A stretch of DNA of 64,000 nucleotides, from positions 1-64,000 of the forward strand of contig CAJXUB010000002.1 in the NCBI GenBank assembly GCA_913061125.1, given 5' to 3'. Each line of letters starts with the position of its first letter. Positions within the stretch are counted from its first letter, which is position 1. This DNA is from an uncultured Flavobacteriaceae bacterium (GTDB lineage Bacteria > Bacteroidota > Bacteroidia > Flavobacteriales > Flavobacteriaceae). A model generated the notes under the pieces. It made no database searches. It had not been told where the DNA came from and was given only the letters and a program-made list of their open reading frames with translations. Below are positions 51,335 to 61,090 of this stretch, one piece after another. A program made the position numbers and the translations under genes.

Positions 51335-53134
51335 ATGAAGCCACTGATGCATATGTTTATTGGGTTTTTTAGTTTTGTGACTTTTGCACAAACGGACCTT
51401 GATTTGGCCGAATCTTATTATAACAATGGCGAATTTGAAAAAGCCTCTTACTACTTTCAGAAACTTTTAGACACCCAACCCAACAATTCCAATTATATCT
51501 TTAGATTGGTAGAAATTCAGCAAGAGCTAAAACAATTTCAAGCGGCTCAAACCCTTTTGGAAAATCAGTATAAACGCCGGAATAACCCCCAATTTTTGGT
51601 TGAATTGGGATATAATTTTCAACTCCAAAACCAATCACAAAAAGCGATTGAGTTTTATGAAACAGCGTTAGAAAGCGTTTCAGAAACCCCAGCTCTGGCC
51701 TATGCGGTAGCTCTTCGATTTGAAACACACAGTCTTGTAGATCAGGCGATTAGGGTTTACAAGTTTGCACTGGATCACACCCAAAACCCAAATTATGAGT
51801 ACAGGTTGGCCGGGTTATATGCCGAGAAAAAAGACATTGAAAATATGTTTTTAAGTTATCTAAATTTTACTAAAAACAATCCAACGTATCTCAACCAAAT
51901 TCTGCGCTTATTTGGCGATTATATTTCGGAGAATGCATCCGCCAAGTATAACTTGATACTAAAAAAAATTATACTCCAAAAACTTCAGAATTCGTCCAGT
52001 GAATTTTGGACCAAAATGTTGAGTTGGCTCTACAGTCAACAGAACGATTTTTCTAAAGCACTAACGCTGGAAAAAGCGATGTTTCGTCGTGGTGGTGGCT
52101 CTTTGCAAGGGGTTATCGATGTTGGCCTTTGGGCTAAAACAGCGAAACGCTATAAAGTTACTTCGGAAGCTCTAAAGTTTGTAGTGCTCAACGCCCAAGA
52201 TTTTTTTTTAAAAATAGAAGCCAAACGTCAATGGTTGGTGCTTGAAACAGAGCACTTACCAAATCCAGATTTGGGTCGTATTCAATCCGACTATGAAAAC
52301 CTATTGGAGACCTATGGGATAACGAACGAGACCACCGAAACGTTGTTGTCCTATGCTCAATTTTTAGCGTTTAATACAGACCAAAAAAACGATGCCGTGA
52401 ATCGGTTAAAATCGGCCCTTGAGGCAAATTTATCTTCGTTTTCGTCATCTAAAATAAAATTAAAACTCGCCGATATTTTGGGGTCTCAACGCCAGTTCAA
52501 TCGGGCTTTAATTTATTACACACAAGTTCACACTGCTCTTAAAAACAGCACTTTAGCTCAGGAGGCCAGATTTAAAGCTGCTAAAACCAGCTTTTATAAG
52601 GGCGATTTTGATTGGGCCGAAACCCAATTGAATGTACTGAAATCGTCCACCTCTCAACTCATAGCAAACGATGCCCTAGATTTACTACTCCTCATTACTG
52701 ATCACAAGTTTGGCGACAGTCTTCAATCCCCATTGACCATGTATGCTAAGGCAGATTTTTTAAAGTTTCAAAATAAAAAAAAAGAAGCCCTATCTGCCCT
52801 TGATGCGTTGGTCAAAACCCATCCAACTCACGCCATTGTAGATCAGGCGTTGATGCTGCAGGCCAGTATTTTTGAATCTGTGAATGATTTTGAACAAGCC
52901 GAGAAAAATTATTTGACGATTGAAAAAACATTTTCTGATGAAATTTTAATCGATGATGCTTATTTTGCTTTAGCAGAGTTGTACAGAAACCATCTGAAGT
53001 TGAATCAAAAAGCGCTCAACTATTACGAAAAAATTATTTTTAACCACCAAGATAGTATTCATTTTGTGGAGTCAAAAAAACAGTACCGAAAATTAAGAGA
53101 ATCTTTGGAGCCATCTTCAACAATCAATTTATGA
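51335..53134 (+). CDS. Exported tetratricopeptide-repeat protein
   Basis: A 599-residue protein with a signal peptide (cleavage after TFAQ, about residue 19) and TPR units throughout: AESYYNNGEFEKASYYFQKLL (residues about 25-45), FELGYNFQLQNQSQKAIEFY, FNRALIYYTQV and a last unit at about 555-585 (ALAELYRNHLKLNQKALNYY). No catalytic domain. It probably acts as a periplasmic scaffold or assembly factor; the partner is unknown. It heads an operon: its stop overlaps the start of a DUF4286 gene (ATGA), followed by rsmA and mgtE. Confidence 0.8.
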   Translation: MKPLMHMFIGFFSFVTFAQTDLDLAESYYNNGEFEKASYYFQKLLDTQPNNSNYIFRLVEIQQELKQFQAAQTLLENQYKRRNNPQFLVELGYNFQLQNQSQKAIEFYETALESVSETPALAYAVALRFETHSLVDQAIRVYKFALDHTQNPNYEYRLAGLYAEKKDIENMFLSYLNFTKNNPTYLNQILRLFGDYISENASAKYNLILKKIILQKLQNSSSEFWTKMLSWLYSQQNDFSKALTLEKAMFRRGGGSLQGVIDVGLWAKTAKRYKVTSEALKFVVLNAQDFFLKIEAKRQWLVLETEHLPNPDLGRIQSDYENLLETYGITNETTETLLSYAQFLAFNTDQKNDAVNRLKSALEANLSSFSSSKIKLKLADILGSQRQFNRALIYYTQVHTALKNSTLAQEARFKAAKTSFYKGDFDWAETQLNVLKSSTSQLIANDALDLLLLITDHKFGDSLQSPLTMYAKADFLKFQNKKKEALSALDALVKTHPTHAIVDQALMLQASIFESVNDFEQAEKNYLTIEKTFSDEILIDDAYFALAELYRNHLKLNQKALNYYEKIIFNHQDSIHFVESKKQYRKLRESLEPSSTINL

Positions 53135-53454
53135 TAATCTATAATATCACTTTAAATATTGACGATTCCATCCACGAGGATTGGAGAGCTTGGATGAAAC
53201 AACACATTCCGACGGTGCTGAGTACGGGGTTGTTTTCCAAAGCGGTATTTACAAAAGTTCTGGTTGACGAGGAGTTGGGCGGAACAACCTATTCCGTTCA
53301 ATATTTTGCCCATTCCAGAGCCGCTCTAAAAACCTATCACGAGCAGTACGCTCAAAGATTACAGGCGGATGGGCTAAAACGATTTGGAGACAAAATGTTG
53401 GCTTTCCGAACAGAACTGGAGTTGGTAGATGAATTTCATGTAACCCAAAAATAA
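53131..53454 (+). CDS. DUF4286 family protein
   Basis: A 107-residue cytosolic protein starting [21 protein letters not shown] with [14 protein letters not shown] and [16 protein letters not shown], the pattern of the DUF4286 family, a small ferredoxin-like-fold domain widespread in Bacteroidota beside rsmA. Function unknown. It overlaps the upstream TPR gene by four bases and rsmA by one (TAATG), so it is tightly coupled to both. Confidence 0.85.
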   Translation: MIIYNITLNIDDSIHEDWRAWMKQHIPTVLSTGLFSKAVFTKVLVDEELGGTTYSVQYFAHSRAALKTYHEQYAQRLQADGLKRFGDKMLAFRTELELVDEFHVTQK

Positions 53455-54242
53455 TGCGTGTCAAACCCAAAAAATATTTAGGTCAACATTTTCTGAAAGA
53501 CATTTCCATTGCAAAAAAAATTGCAGATACACTGACTTTGGAGGGCTATGATATTGTTTTGGAAATTGGCCCTGGCATGGGGGTTTTAACAAACTATATC
53601 ATACAAAAACCTCTTGAAACACACCTAATTGAAATCGACAACGAATCGGTGTTGTATTTAAAAACGCATTTTCCAAAACTGAGTTCCAGAATTTATCAAG
53701 AGGATGTTTTGAAGTGTAATTTTTTAGCGCTATTTGGCAATAAACCCTTTGCCATGATTGGAAATTACCCCTATAATATTTCATCGCAGATTGTATTCAG
53801 AATGTTGGATTTTAGGCATCAAATTCCAGAATTTTCTGGGATGTTTCAGAAAGAAGTTGCTCGGCGTATTTGCGAACAACCTGGTAGTAAAACCTATGGC
53901 ATTTTGTCTGTTTTAGTTCAAGCATTTTACCGGGCCGAATACCTATTTACTGTTCCACCATCGGTATTTGACCCACCTCCCAAAGTGAATTCTGGCGTGT
54001 TACGCTTAATTCGCAAATCTAATTTCAGATTGTCCTGCGATGAGACCCTATTTTTTTCAGTGGTCAAAATGGCCTTTCAGCAACGCCGAAAAACCCTAAG
54101 AAATAGTTTAAAAGCATTGAATTTATCGGATAATTTAAAAGCAAATACTATCTTTGACAAACGCCCTGAACAGTTGTCAGTTGAATCGTTTATTGAGCTG
54201 ACCACCGCCATAGCTGAAGATTTTAAGGGAAAGCTCACGTGA
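53454..54242 (+). CDS. rsmA: 16S rRNA dimethyladenosine transferase RsmA (KsgA)
   Basis: Dimethylates A1518 and A1519 of 16S rRNA. The 262-residue protein has [11 protein letters not shown] (N terminus), the SAM motif [15 protein letters not shown] (about 32-46), [10 protein letters not shown], the catalytic NYPYNIS (about 103-109) and a C-terminal helical domain with [13 protein letters not shown]. Its stop overlaps the GTG start of mgtE. Confidence 0.96.
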   Translation: MRVKPKKYLGQHFLKDISIAKKIADTLTLEGYDIVLEIGPGMGVLTNYIIQKPLETHLIEIDNESVLYLKTHFPKLSSRIYQEDVLKCNFLALFGNKPFAMIGNYPYNISSQIVFRMLDFRHQIPEFSGMFQKEVARRICEQPGSKTYGILSVLVQAFYRAEYLFTVPPSVFDPPPKVNSGVLRLIRKSNFRLSCDETLFFSVVKMAFQQRRKTLRNSLKALNLSDNLKANTIFDKRPEQLSVESFIELTTAIAEDFKGKLT

Positions 54243-55609
54243 AAGTATCAAAAGAACATACAACATTTGAAATTACAACAAATTTGTTGGATAGTATTCA
54301 ATTGCATATTGAAGCGCAAAACGACACCCGCCTTCAAGATCAATTGAACGAGTTACACTACGCTGATATTGCCGAAATATTAGACGAACTCAATTTAGAT
54401 CAAGCCACTTACATCATTAAACTTTTAGACAGCGAAACCACCTCTGACGTTCTGTCCGAATTGGAAGATGATGTTCGAGAAAAAGTTCTCGAAAATCTTT
54501 CGCCCAAAGAAATTGCAGAAGAAGTAAAAGAGTTGGATACTGATGATGCCGCCGATTTATTATCGGAATTATCGCCAGAGCGTAAGAAAAAAGTTATAGC
54601 GCAAATTGACGACAAAGACCTCGTGGCAGACATCCAAGAACTCTTGGAGTACGACGAAAATACGGCCGGGGGATTGATGGCCAAAGAATTGGTCAAAGTC
54701 TATGAAACTTGGACTGTTGCAGGATGCCTGAGAAAAATTCGTGCGCAAGCCAAAAACGTAAAAAGAGTTCACTCGATTTATGTGGTTGATAAAGAAGATA
54801 AACTCATTGGGCGTTTGTCCCTAAAAGACCTTCTGATTGCCAAAAATGAAACTAAAATCACTGACATATACATCCCGAAAGTAGATTACGTTCATGTCAA
54901 CGACGACGACGAGGACGTTGCCAAACTAATGGCCAAATACGATTTGGAAGCCGTACCTGTGGTGGACGACAGCAAGACTCTTTTGGGGCGTATCACCATT
55001 GACGACATCGTGGATGTCATCATAGAAGAAGCAGAAAAAGACTATCAGTTGGCAGCAGGAATCACACAAGATGTAGATGCCGAGGACAGTATTTTTGCAT
55101 TAACGAGGGCCCGATTACCATGGTTATTTTTAGGCCTCATTGGAGGAGTAGGTGCAGCAGTTATCATGGGGACATTCGATACCATTATTGAAGATTTCCC
55201 CCTCATTTTGTTATTCACCCCTTTAATTGCGGCCATGGCAGGTAACGTTGGCGTTCAGTCCAGCGCCATCATTGTTCAAGGTTTGGCCAACGACGATATA
55301 AAGGGAAGTATCAACAACCGCCTATTCAAAGAAATGCTTTTGGCTGCCCTAAACGGGATTATTTTAGCCCTTGTTTTGTTTGGATTTGTGTGGGCATGGC
55401 AGCAAGATATGCAAACCGCATTGGCAGTTTCGGTATCCTTGGTGGTTGTCATTATTGTGGCGGGAATCGTTGGGACATTTATCCCGTTGTTTTTACACAA
55501 AAGAGGAATAGACCCAGCCATTGCAACTGGACCTTTTATTACTACAAGCAACGATATTTTTGGTATTTTGATTTACTTTATCATCGCCAAATTTATCCTA
55601 AATATTTAG
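54239..55609 (+). CDS. mgtE: Magnesium transporter MgtE
   Basis: Inner-membrane Mg2+ channel of 456 residues: an N-terminal MgtE domain (helical, [19 protein letters not shown] to about residue 125), two CBS domains (about 135-260, [16 protein letters not shown] and [20 protein letters not shown]) and five C-terminal transmembrane helices (about 285-456) with the conserved [15 protein letters not shown] and [13 protein letters not shown]. The start is GTG at 54239, overlapping the rsmA stop by four bases. Confidence 0.95.
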   Translation: MKVSKEHTTFEITTNLLDSIQLHIEAQNDTRLQDQLNELHYADIAEILDELNLDQATYIIKLLDSETTSDVLSELEDDVREKVLENLSPKEIAEEVKELDTDDAADLLSELSPERKKKVIAQIDDKDLVADIQELLEYDENTAGGLMAKELVKVYETWTVAGCLRKIRAQAKNVKRVHSIYVVDKEDKLIGRLSLKDLLIAKNETKITDIYIPKVDYVHVNDDDEDVAKLMAKYDLEAVPVVDDSKTLLGRITIDDIVDVIIEEAEKDYQLAAGITQDVDAEDSIFALTRARLPWLFLGLIGGVGAAVIMGTFDTIIEDFPLILLFTPLIAAMAGNVGVQSSAIIVQGLANDDIKGSINNRLFKEMLLAALNGIILALVLFGFVWAWQQDMQTALAVSVSLVVVIIVAGIVGTFIPLFLHKRGIDPAIATGPFITTSNDIFGILIYFIIAKFILNI

Positions 55610-55614
55610 AAAGC

Positions 55615-56553
55615 ATGACCATTCTTCATGTGGATACCAACCATCCTTTGCTGATTGATCAATTGGCAGCTGTGGGCCATGTCAACCATGAAGATTATTC
55701 CAGCTCTAAAAGTGATATTGAAGCCAAAATATCAAACTACGAAGGGTTAATTATCAGGAGCCGTTTCACCATTGATCGTCAGTTTTTGGATCATGCCAAG
55801 CACTTAAAATTTATTGGCCGAGTGGGGGCAGGTTTGGAAAATATTGACGTGGACTATGCCGCCCAAAAAGGAATTCATTTAATTTCAGCTCCAGAAGGCA
55901 ACCGAAACGCAGTAGGTGAGCATACGCTGGGGATGTTGCTGGCTTTGTTCAATAAATTAGCTCAGACCGACAGAGAAATTCGTCGAGGGCTTTGGCAACG
56001 CGAAGCCAACAGAGGCCTGGAATTGAGCGGTAAAACCGTTGGGATTATTGGTTATGGCAACATGGGAAAAGCTTTCGCTAAAACACTAAAAGGGTTTGAC
56101 GTTCAGGTTTTATGTTACGATATAAAGCCCAATGTGGCTGATGAAAATGCCACACAAGTTTCACTTAAAGAGTTTCAAAAACAAGTTGATGTCGTGAGTT
56201 TGCATACCCCACAAACTCCATTAACCCTTGGGATGATTAACACCAAATTTATTCGACAATTTGCTAAACCGTTTTGGCTGATTAATACGGCACGAGGCCG
56301 AAGTGTAATCACTCAAGATTTAGTTTCTGCCTTGGAATCCGGGCATATTTTGGGAGCCGGTTTGGATGTGTTGGAATATGAAAAAAGTTCTTTTGAGTCA
56401 CTATTTTCTGAGCAAAATATGCCAGAACCCATGAAATATTTGATACAATCTGAACGCGTTATATTATCGCCTCATGTGGCAGGTTGGACTGAAGAAAGTC
56501 ACCGCAAATTAGCTCAAACGGTTGTAGATAAAATTAAAACTCAATTTCACTAA
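55615..56553 (+). CDS. D-isomer-specific 2-hydroxyacid dehydrogenase (phosphoglycerate dehydrogenase-like)
   Basis: A 312-residue NAD-dependent enzyme: GRVGAGLENIDVDYAAQKGIH (substrate Arg region, about 73-93), GEHTLGMLLAL, the Rossmann loop GIIGYGNMGKAF (about 143-154), INTARGRSV (about 226), and catalytic His in SPHVAGW (about 286). It is shorter than SerA with its ACT domain, so the substrate is uncertain; 3-phosphoglycerate is one possibility. The open frame runs upstream into mgtE, but ATG at 55615, five bases after the mgtE stop, gives the family N terminus. Confidence 0.88.
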   Translation: MTILHVDTNHPLLIDQLAAVGHVNHEDYSSSKSDIEAKISNYEGLIIRSRFTIDRQFLDHAKHLKFIGRVGAGLENIDVDYAAQKGIHLISAPEGNRNAVGEHTLGMLLALFNKLAQTDREIRRGLWQREANRGLELSGKTVGIIGYGNMGKAFAKTLKGFDVQVLCYDIKPNVADENATQVSLKEFQKQVDVVSLHTPQTPLTLGMINTKFIRQFAKPFWLINTARGRSVITQDLVSALESGHILGAGLDVLEYEKSSFESLFSEQNMPEPMKYLIQSERVILSPHVAGWTEESHRKLAQTVVDKIKTQFH

Positions 56554-56565
56554 AACCTACATAAC

Positions 56566-57030
56566 ATGCAATCCAAAGCCAAAACACCAGAGGCCTATAT
56601 GGAAAAACTTCCAGATGAGCGCAAAGCACCAATGGTCAAATTGCGAGCCGCAATTAAAAGTCAAATAGATCCCAATTTTCAAGAATGTATGAATTATGGC
56701 ATGTTGGGCTATGTGGTGCCACACAGCTTGTACCCCGAGGGCTACCATTGCAACCCAAAAATGCCGCTACCGTTTATGAATCTGGCGTCACAAAAAAATT
56801 TTATTGCCGTATATCATGCTGGAATATATGCCAAAAAAGAAATTTTGGATTGGTTTGTGGCAGAGTACCCAAAGCACTGTTCTCGAAAATTAGACATGGG
56901 TAAAAGTTGTATCCGATTTAAAAAAATGGATGATATTCCCTTTGAATTGATTGGCGATTTGGCCGCTAAATTGACAACAGAAGAATGGATTAAACTTTAT
57001 GAAACAACAATCAAAACCCCAAAAAAATGA
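56566..57030 (+). CDS. DUF1801 family protein (YdhG-like)
   Basis: A 154-residue protein with the DUF1801 pattern: PDERKAPMVKLRAAIKSQ (helix), ECMNYGMLGYVVP, a core strand FIAVYHAGIYA and the closing KSCIRFKKMDDIPFELIGDL. The fold is shared with frataxin-like YdhG proteins of unknown function. It overlaps the following VOC gene by four bases and follows the dehydrogenase after 12. Confidence 0.82.
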   Translation: MQSKAKTPEAYMEKLPDERKAPMVKLRAAIKSQIDPNFQECMNYGMLGYVVPHSLYPEGYHCNPKMPLPFMNLASQKNFIAVYHAGIYAKKEILDWFVAEYPKHCSRKLDMGKSCIRFKKMDDIPFELIGDLAAKLTTEEWIKLYETTIKTPKK

Positions 57031-57413
57031 TTAAAAAAGTAACAGGAATAGGCGGTGTATTTTTTAAAACTAAAAATCCAGAAAAAACAAAACAATGGTA
57101 TGCCCAACATTTGGGCTTAAGTGTTGATGCCTATGGCAGCACCTTTTGGTGGAAGGACCAAAACGGAAAAGAATGCCTGACCCAGTGGTCGCCATTTAAG
57201 AGCGATACCGATTATTTTGATCCCAGTACCCAACCCTTTATGGTGAATTATCGGGTGGAAAATTTATCCGAACTTGTTGTAGAACTTCAGACAGCAGGGA
57301 TTGAGTTGGTCGGCGACATTCAAGAATTTGACTATGGCAAGTTTGCTTGGATTATGAACCCCGATGGCCATAAAATTGAACTCTGGGAACCTGTGGATGA
57401 GAAGTTGAAGTGA
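57027..57413 (+). CDS. VOC family (glyoxalase/bleomycin-resistance-like) protein
   Basis: A 128-residue single-domain VOC protein: GIGGVFFKTKNPEKTKQWYAQHLGL at the N terminus, WSPFKSDTDYFDP, and the closing metal-site segment FAWIMNPDGHKIELWEPV (Glu near residue 120). Substrate unknown. Last gene of the TPR-to-VOC operon; its stop is one base from the stop of the convergent acyltransferase gene. Confidence 0.85.
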   Translation: MIKKVTGIGGVFFKTKNPEKTKQWYAQHLGLSVDAYGSTFWWKDQNGKECLTQWSPFKSDTDYFDPSTQPFMVNYRVENLSELVVELQTAGIELVGDIQEFDYGKFAWIMNPDGHKIELWEPVDEKLK

Positions 57414-57414
57414 T

Positions 57415-59229
57415 TTACTCCTCTTCCTCCGCTTTTGGGCCATATTTCCGTTCCAGTTCCGCTTGGAATTCTTCCATTACTGGGCGGACGGTACTGTCTG
57501 GAAGATCAGAAATTCGGATGTACATTAAACCATCGACGGCGTTGTTAAAAAGCGGGTCCACATTAAAAGCAATCAGCCGTGCGTTTTGCTTGATGTATTT
57601 TTTCAGTAACACAGGAAGGCGTAAAGCCCCAGGTTCGATTTCATCAATAATTTTATCAAATTTATTCAAATCGGCCGCTGTGGCATCAAATACAAAATCC
57701 TTGTCGGCATCATTAAGTTTGACTTTAAATTCCTTTTTGGGGTGGACATATTGCGCCAAATACGGGTCGTAATAATGCGATTTCATAAACTCAATCATCA
57801 GCGATTTTGAGAAATTAGAAAAACGATTGCTAATACTTACCCCACCAATAAGATACTTGTGATTTGGAAAACGCAAGGTGGTATGTACAATGCCTTTCCA
57901 AAGCAAGAAAAGAGGCATGGGTTTTTGTTGGTAAGATTTGATAATAAAAGCCCGTCCCAGTTCTATAGATTGACTCATCATGCGGTGCAATTCGGGTTCA
58001 AAACGGAAGAGGTCTTGCAAATAAAATCCATCGATACCAAAACGGTCATAAACTTCAACACCCAGCCCCATGCGGTAGGCCCCCGCCAAACAATTGGCTT
58101 CGGAATCCCACAAGAACATATGGTGGTAGTAGGTGTCAAATTCGTCCAGATCGATAGCACGGTTGGTGCCTTCGCCAATTTCCCGAAAAGTGATTTCTCG
58201 CAACCGACCAATTTCCCGCAAAATATTAGGAATGGTTGCCGCCGGAGCCAAATACACTTCGTAGTTTTTGCTTTCCAACAAGCGGTAGTTTTTGGCCCTA
58301 AGGTCGTCCACTTCAGATTGCATAATGAGAGGGTCCACAGGCGTAATAATTTGTTTGGGCGATTTGGTCACTTTCAATGTAGAGGACAAGTTTTGAAGAA
58401 TTTTTGGCCGTTCAAAAGCGTTGGACAACATGTAGGTTTTTTTTCGGATAAAGTCCGTAAAGGCCTCCAGCGAGTCGTGTTGTGCTTGATCTGTTACAGA
58501 AATCGGTCGTCCAATTCGAACTTTAATCACACGGTGTTTTTGGGAGAGTAATTCTGAGGGCAGTTTGGCCGTTCGGAGGGTATCACTTATTTTCGATAGG
58601 CGGTAAAAAAGCGGACTGTTTTTTGCATGAAAATATATCGGAACCACGGGGACTTCGGCTTTTTTAACCAATTTCATGGCAGCGACTTCCCATGGTTTAT
58701 CGACCAAAAGTTTTCCGTCGCGGTAGGTGGAAACTTCGCCGGCTGGAAAGAGCCCAAGAGGGTGGCCATTTTTAAGGTGCAACAAGGAATTTTTAAATCC
58801 CATAACACTAGATTTTACATCCTTTCTGTGTTCAAACGGATTAACCGGCATGATGTAGGGAATCAGCGGTTCAATGCGATGGAGTAAAAAATTGGCAATG
58901 ATTTTAAAATCTGAACGTTGCTCCAGCATTAGTTTCAACAACAGAATTCCATCGATACCCCCAAGCGGATGGTTGGACACCGTGATGTAAGCCCCTGTTT
59001 TGGGCAACCGTTTGAGGTCTTCTTCGGGGATTTCAAATTTAATTTGAAAATCCCTCAATAAACCGTTTAAAAAATCGAGATCCGAGAGGTGTTTATTTCG
59101 ATTATAAATTCGATTGATGGTCGAAATTTTAAGGACTTTCATGAGAATCCAACCACAAAACGTCCCCAAAAATCCATAACGATCCAGCGTTATGGCCTTG
59201 GCTACTTCTCTAGCAGAAACAATACTCAT
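57415..59229 (-). CDS. Bifunctional aminolipid acyltransferase (OlsF/GlsF-like fusion)
   Basis: A 604-residue two-domain protein. Residues about 1-265 are a PlsC-like O-acyltransferase (TVSNHPLGGIDG catalytic His/Asp, about 80-91; GLFPAGEVST, about 160; VPVVPIYFHAKNS). Residues about 320-560 are an OlsB-like N-acyltransferase (GNAT-type hemolysin family: REITFREIGEGTNRAIDLDEFD, then LGRAFIIKSYQQKPMPLFLLWKG). This O-/N-acyltransferase fusion is known to make ornithine- or glycine-type aminolipids in Bacteroidota and Serratia; which amino acid is used here is not visible. It follows aspartate kinase by nine bases. Confidence 0.8.
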   Translation of the reverse strand: MSIVSAREVAKAITLDRYGFLGTFCGWILMKVLKISTINRIYNRNKHLSDLDFLNGLLRDFQIKFEIPEEDLKRLPKTGAYITVSNHPLGGIDGILLLKLMLEQRSDFKIIANFLLHRIEPLIPYIMPVNPFEHRKDVKSSVMGFKNSLLHLKNGHPLGLFPAGEVSTYRDGKLLVDKPWEVAAMKLVKKAEVPVVPIYFHAKNSPLFYRLSKISDTLRTAKLPSELLSQKHRVIKVRIGRPISVTDQAQHDSLEAFTDFIRKKTYMLSNAFERPKILQNLSSTLKVTKSPKQIITPVDPLIMQSEVDDLRAKNYRLLESKNYEVYLAPAATIPNILREIGRLREITFREIGEGTNRAIDLDEFDTYYHHMFLWDSEANCLAGAYRMGLGVEVYDRFGIDGFYLQDLFRFEPELHRMMSQSIELGRAFIIKSYQQKPMPLFLLWKGIVHTTLRFPNHKYLIGGVSISNRFSNFSKSLMIEFMKSHYYDPYLAQYVHPKKEFKVKLNDADKDFVFDATAADLNKFDKIIDEIEPGALRLPVLLKKYIKQNARLIAFNVDPLFNNAVDGLMYIRISDLPDSTVRPVMEEFQAELERKYGPKAEEEE

Positions 59230-59238
59230 GGGCTTAAA

Positions 59239-60489
59239 TTATTGGGTTATAAGTTGAACGGTTTTGGGGGTGATTTGTTTTATTAGAACCGTTTTATTTT
59301 TTTCAATATCTTGAATAACCTCGTCCGTATGATGTCGAATGGTAAATAAATTTACGTGTTGATAAACGGTTAGCTGGTATTTGGCTTTGAGCTGTAACAA
59401 AAGTGGGCCCAAATTATCAAACGTATTTTCGATACAAACCGAAAAGCTAATGGCCGAATTTTGAATCAACCGAACTTTCATTTTATTTTGATGTAGAAGT
59501 TTAAAAATATGGCTGATATTTTCCTCTACGATGTAGGAAAAGTCTAAGGAGGAAACGGCAATCAAAATTTGATTTTTTCGTAAAATGTAACACGGCACTT
59601 TCGGGGTAAGTTTCAAGGCTTTTCCAACTGTAGTTCCTTTATTTTTTGGGTTTAAAAACGATTTAACATGCAACGGAATTTCTTTTCGTTGGAGCGGTTG
59701 CAGCGTTTTAGGATGGATAACCGAAGCCCCATAATAAGACAGTTCTATGGCCTCTTCATAGGATAAGGAGTGCAGTAGGGTAGCATTGTCAAAATAACGC
59801 GGGTCGGCGTTGAGTACGCCTGGGACGTCTTTCCAAATGGTAACGCTTTTAGCATTCAAACAGTAGGCAAAAATGGCTGCCGTGTAATCGCTGCCCTCCC
59901 TTCCCAAGGTCGTGGTGAAATTATTGGAATCGCTGCCCAAAAATCCTTGTGTGATATACAATTGTTTGGGGTCAATTTTTTGTTGAATCTGTTGTTGCGT
60001 GGGCTCCCATTGAACTTTGGCGTTGCGGTAATTTCGGTCTGTTTTTATCAATTCTCGAACATCCAACCATTGGTTATTTAGGCCGTTATGATTCAGATAA
60101 TAACTGACAATGGTGGTTGAAACCAACTCGCCAAAACCAATGGTTTGATCGTATATGAAATCATAATCGGGCGATTTGTTTCGTTCAAAAAAACTTGAAA
60201 GTTCATCAAATAAGCTGGAAACCGCCTTGAATACCGGGTGAGATTCGTTTTCAAATAAATCCAACACGATAGCATTGTGGAATTTTTTGACATCTTGGAT
60301 GCTGCTTTGCAGCTCGTGTTTTGTGTTAAAATAGTGGTCAATGACTTGTTCTAAAGCATTGGTCGTTTTTCCCATGGCCGAAATGACGATCAGCGTTTCA
60401 TGAGTCCCGACTGTTTGTAATACTTGCACCAGGTTTCGTACGCCTTCAGCATCTTTCACCGATGCTCCACCAAATTTTAGGATTTTCAT
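59239..60489 (-). CDS. Aspartate kinase
   Basis: First enzyme of lysine, methionine and threonine synthesis. The 416-residue monofunctional protein has KFGGASVKDAEGV (residues 5-17, ATP and Asp binding), TTLGREGSDYTAA (about 193-205) and SYEEAIELSYYGASVIHP (about 248-265), followed by ACT-type regulatory sequence with ISFSVCIE. Its start overlaps the stop of the upstream GNAT gene by four bases. Confidence 0.9.
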   Translation of the reverse strand: MKILKFGGASVKDAEGVRNLVQVLQTVGTHETLIVISAMGKTTNALEQVIDHYFNTKHELQSSIQDVKKFHNAIVLDLFENESHPVFKAVSSLFDELSSFFERNKSPDYDFIYDQTIGFGELVSTTIVSYYLNHNGLNNQWLDVRELIKTDRNYRNAKVQWEPTQQQIQQKIDPKQLYITQGFLGSDSNNFTTTLGREGSDYTAAIFAYCLNAKSVTIWKDVPGVLNADPRYFDNATLLHSLSYEEAIELSYYGASVIHPKTLQPLQRKEIPLHVKSFLNPKNKGTTVGKALKLTPKVPCYILRKNQILIAVSSLDFSYIVEENISHIFKLLHQNKMKVRLIQNSAISFSVCIENTFDNLGPLLLQLKAKYQLTVYQHVNLFTIRHHTDEVIQDIEKNKTVLIKQITPKTVQLITQ

Positions 60490-60974
60490 GCGTTGTCCAG
60501 TTTTAACAAATAATTTTTGATGCCATTAGAGTCCAAATGAACCACATCCCAATCACGTTTAACATCTGCTCCTTTGGCCTCATAAAAATCAATAGCAGGC
60601 GTATTCCAATCCAAAACTTCCCAACTCACTCGTTTAACCTTCAATTTTGCAGCATATTTTACCACTTCGTCCAAAAGTGCAGTGCCAATTCCATACCCCC
60701 TAAAGTGTTCCGAGACAATCAGATCTTCCAAATGTAAAACACGGCCTTTCCAGGTTGAAAATCGCGTAAAAACCAATGCCATACCGATAATTTTAGTCTC
60801 AATTTCCGCAACAAAACAATGAAAATCGGGAGCGGTACCAAAGCCCTTGGATTCCAGTTCTTCCACAGTAACCTCAACCGCATCAGGTTCTTTTTCAAAC
60901 ACTGCCAATTCAACGATAAGTTGCAAAACCTGTGGCATGTCTGCTTTATGGGCTTCTCGTATGTGGTAATTCAT
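60486..60974 (-). CDS. GNAT family N-acetyltransferase
   Basis: A 162-residue acetyltransferase with the acetyl-CoA motif A, VSEHFRGYGIGTALLDEVVKYA (about residues 83-104), motif B WEVLDWNTPAIDFYEAKGAD (about 116-135) and an early HIREAHKADMPQVLQLI. It resembles diamine/spermidine-type or thialysine acetyltransferases, but the substrate is not defined. ATG at 60974 was chosen over an upstream TTG that would add 28 non-conserved residues. First gene of the GNAT-aspartate kinase-acyltransferase operon. Confidence 0.85.
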   Translation of the reverse strand: MNYHIREAHKADMPQVLQLIVELAVFEKEPDAVEVTVEELESKGFGTAPDFHCFVAEIETKIIGMALVFTRFSTWKGRVLHLEDLIVSEHFRGYGIGTALLDEVVKYAAKLKVKRVSWEVLDWNTPAIDFYEAKGADVKRDWDVVHLDSNGIKNYLLKLDNA

Positions 60975-60991
60975 AGATCTAATATTGCGTT

Positions 60992-60999
60992 CAAAGATA
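60992..60999 (-). promoter_or_regulatory. Putative -7 promoter element for the GNAT operon
   Basis: Reads TATCTTTG on the minus strand, 17 bases before the ATG at 60974. No well-spaced -33 TTG. Confidence 0.45.
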
Positions 61000-61090
61000 C
61001 TTAAAACCGTTTTATATTTAAGCCACAATTTTTTTACGAAAACGTTGTAGTTCGTCAAAAAATTAGATATTTGCAGTAGAATTACTTCTT

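Noticed and set aside
57859..58551. Open frame of 230 codons opposite the OlsF-like gene
   Set aside because: Antisense to strongly conserved acyltransferase motifs; composition is not that of a real protein.
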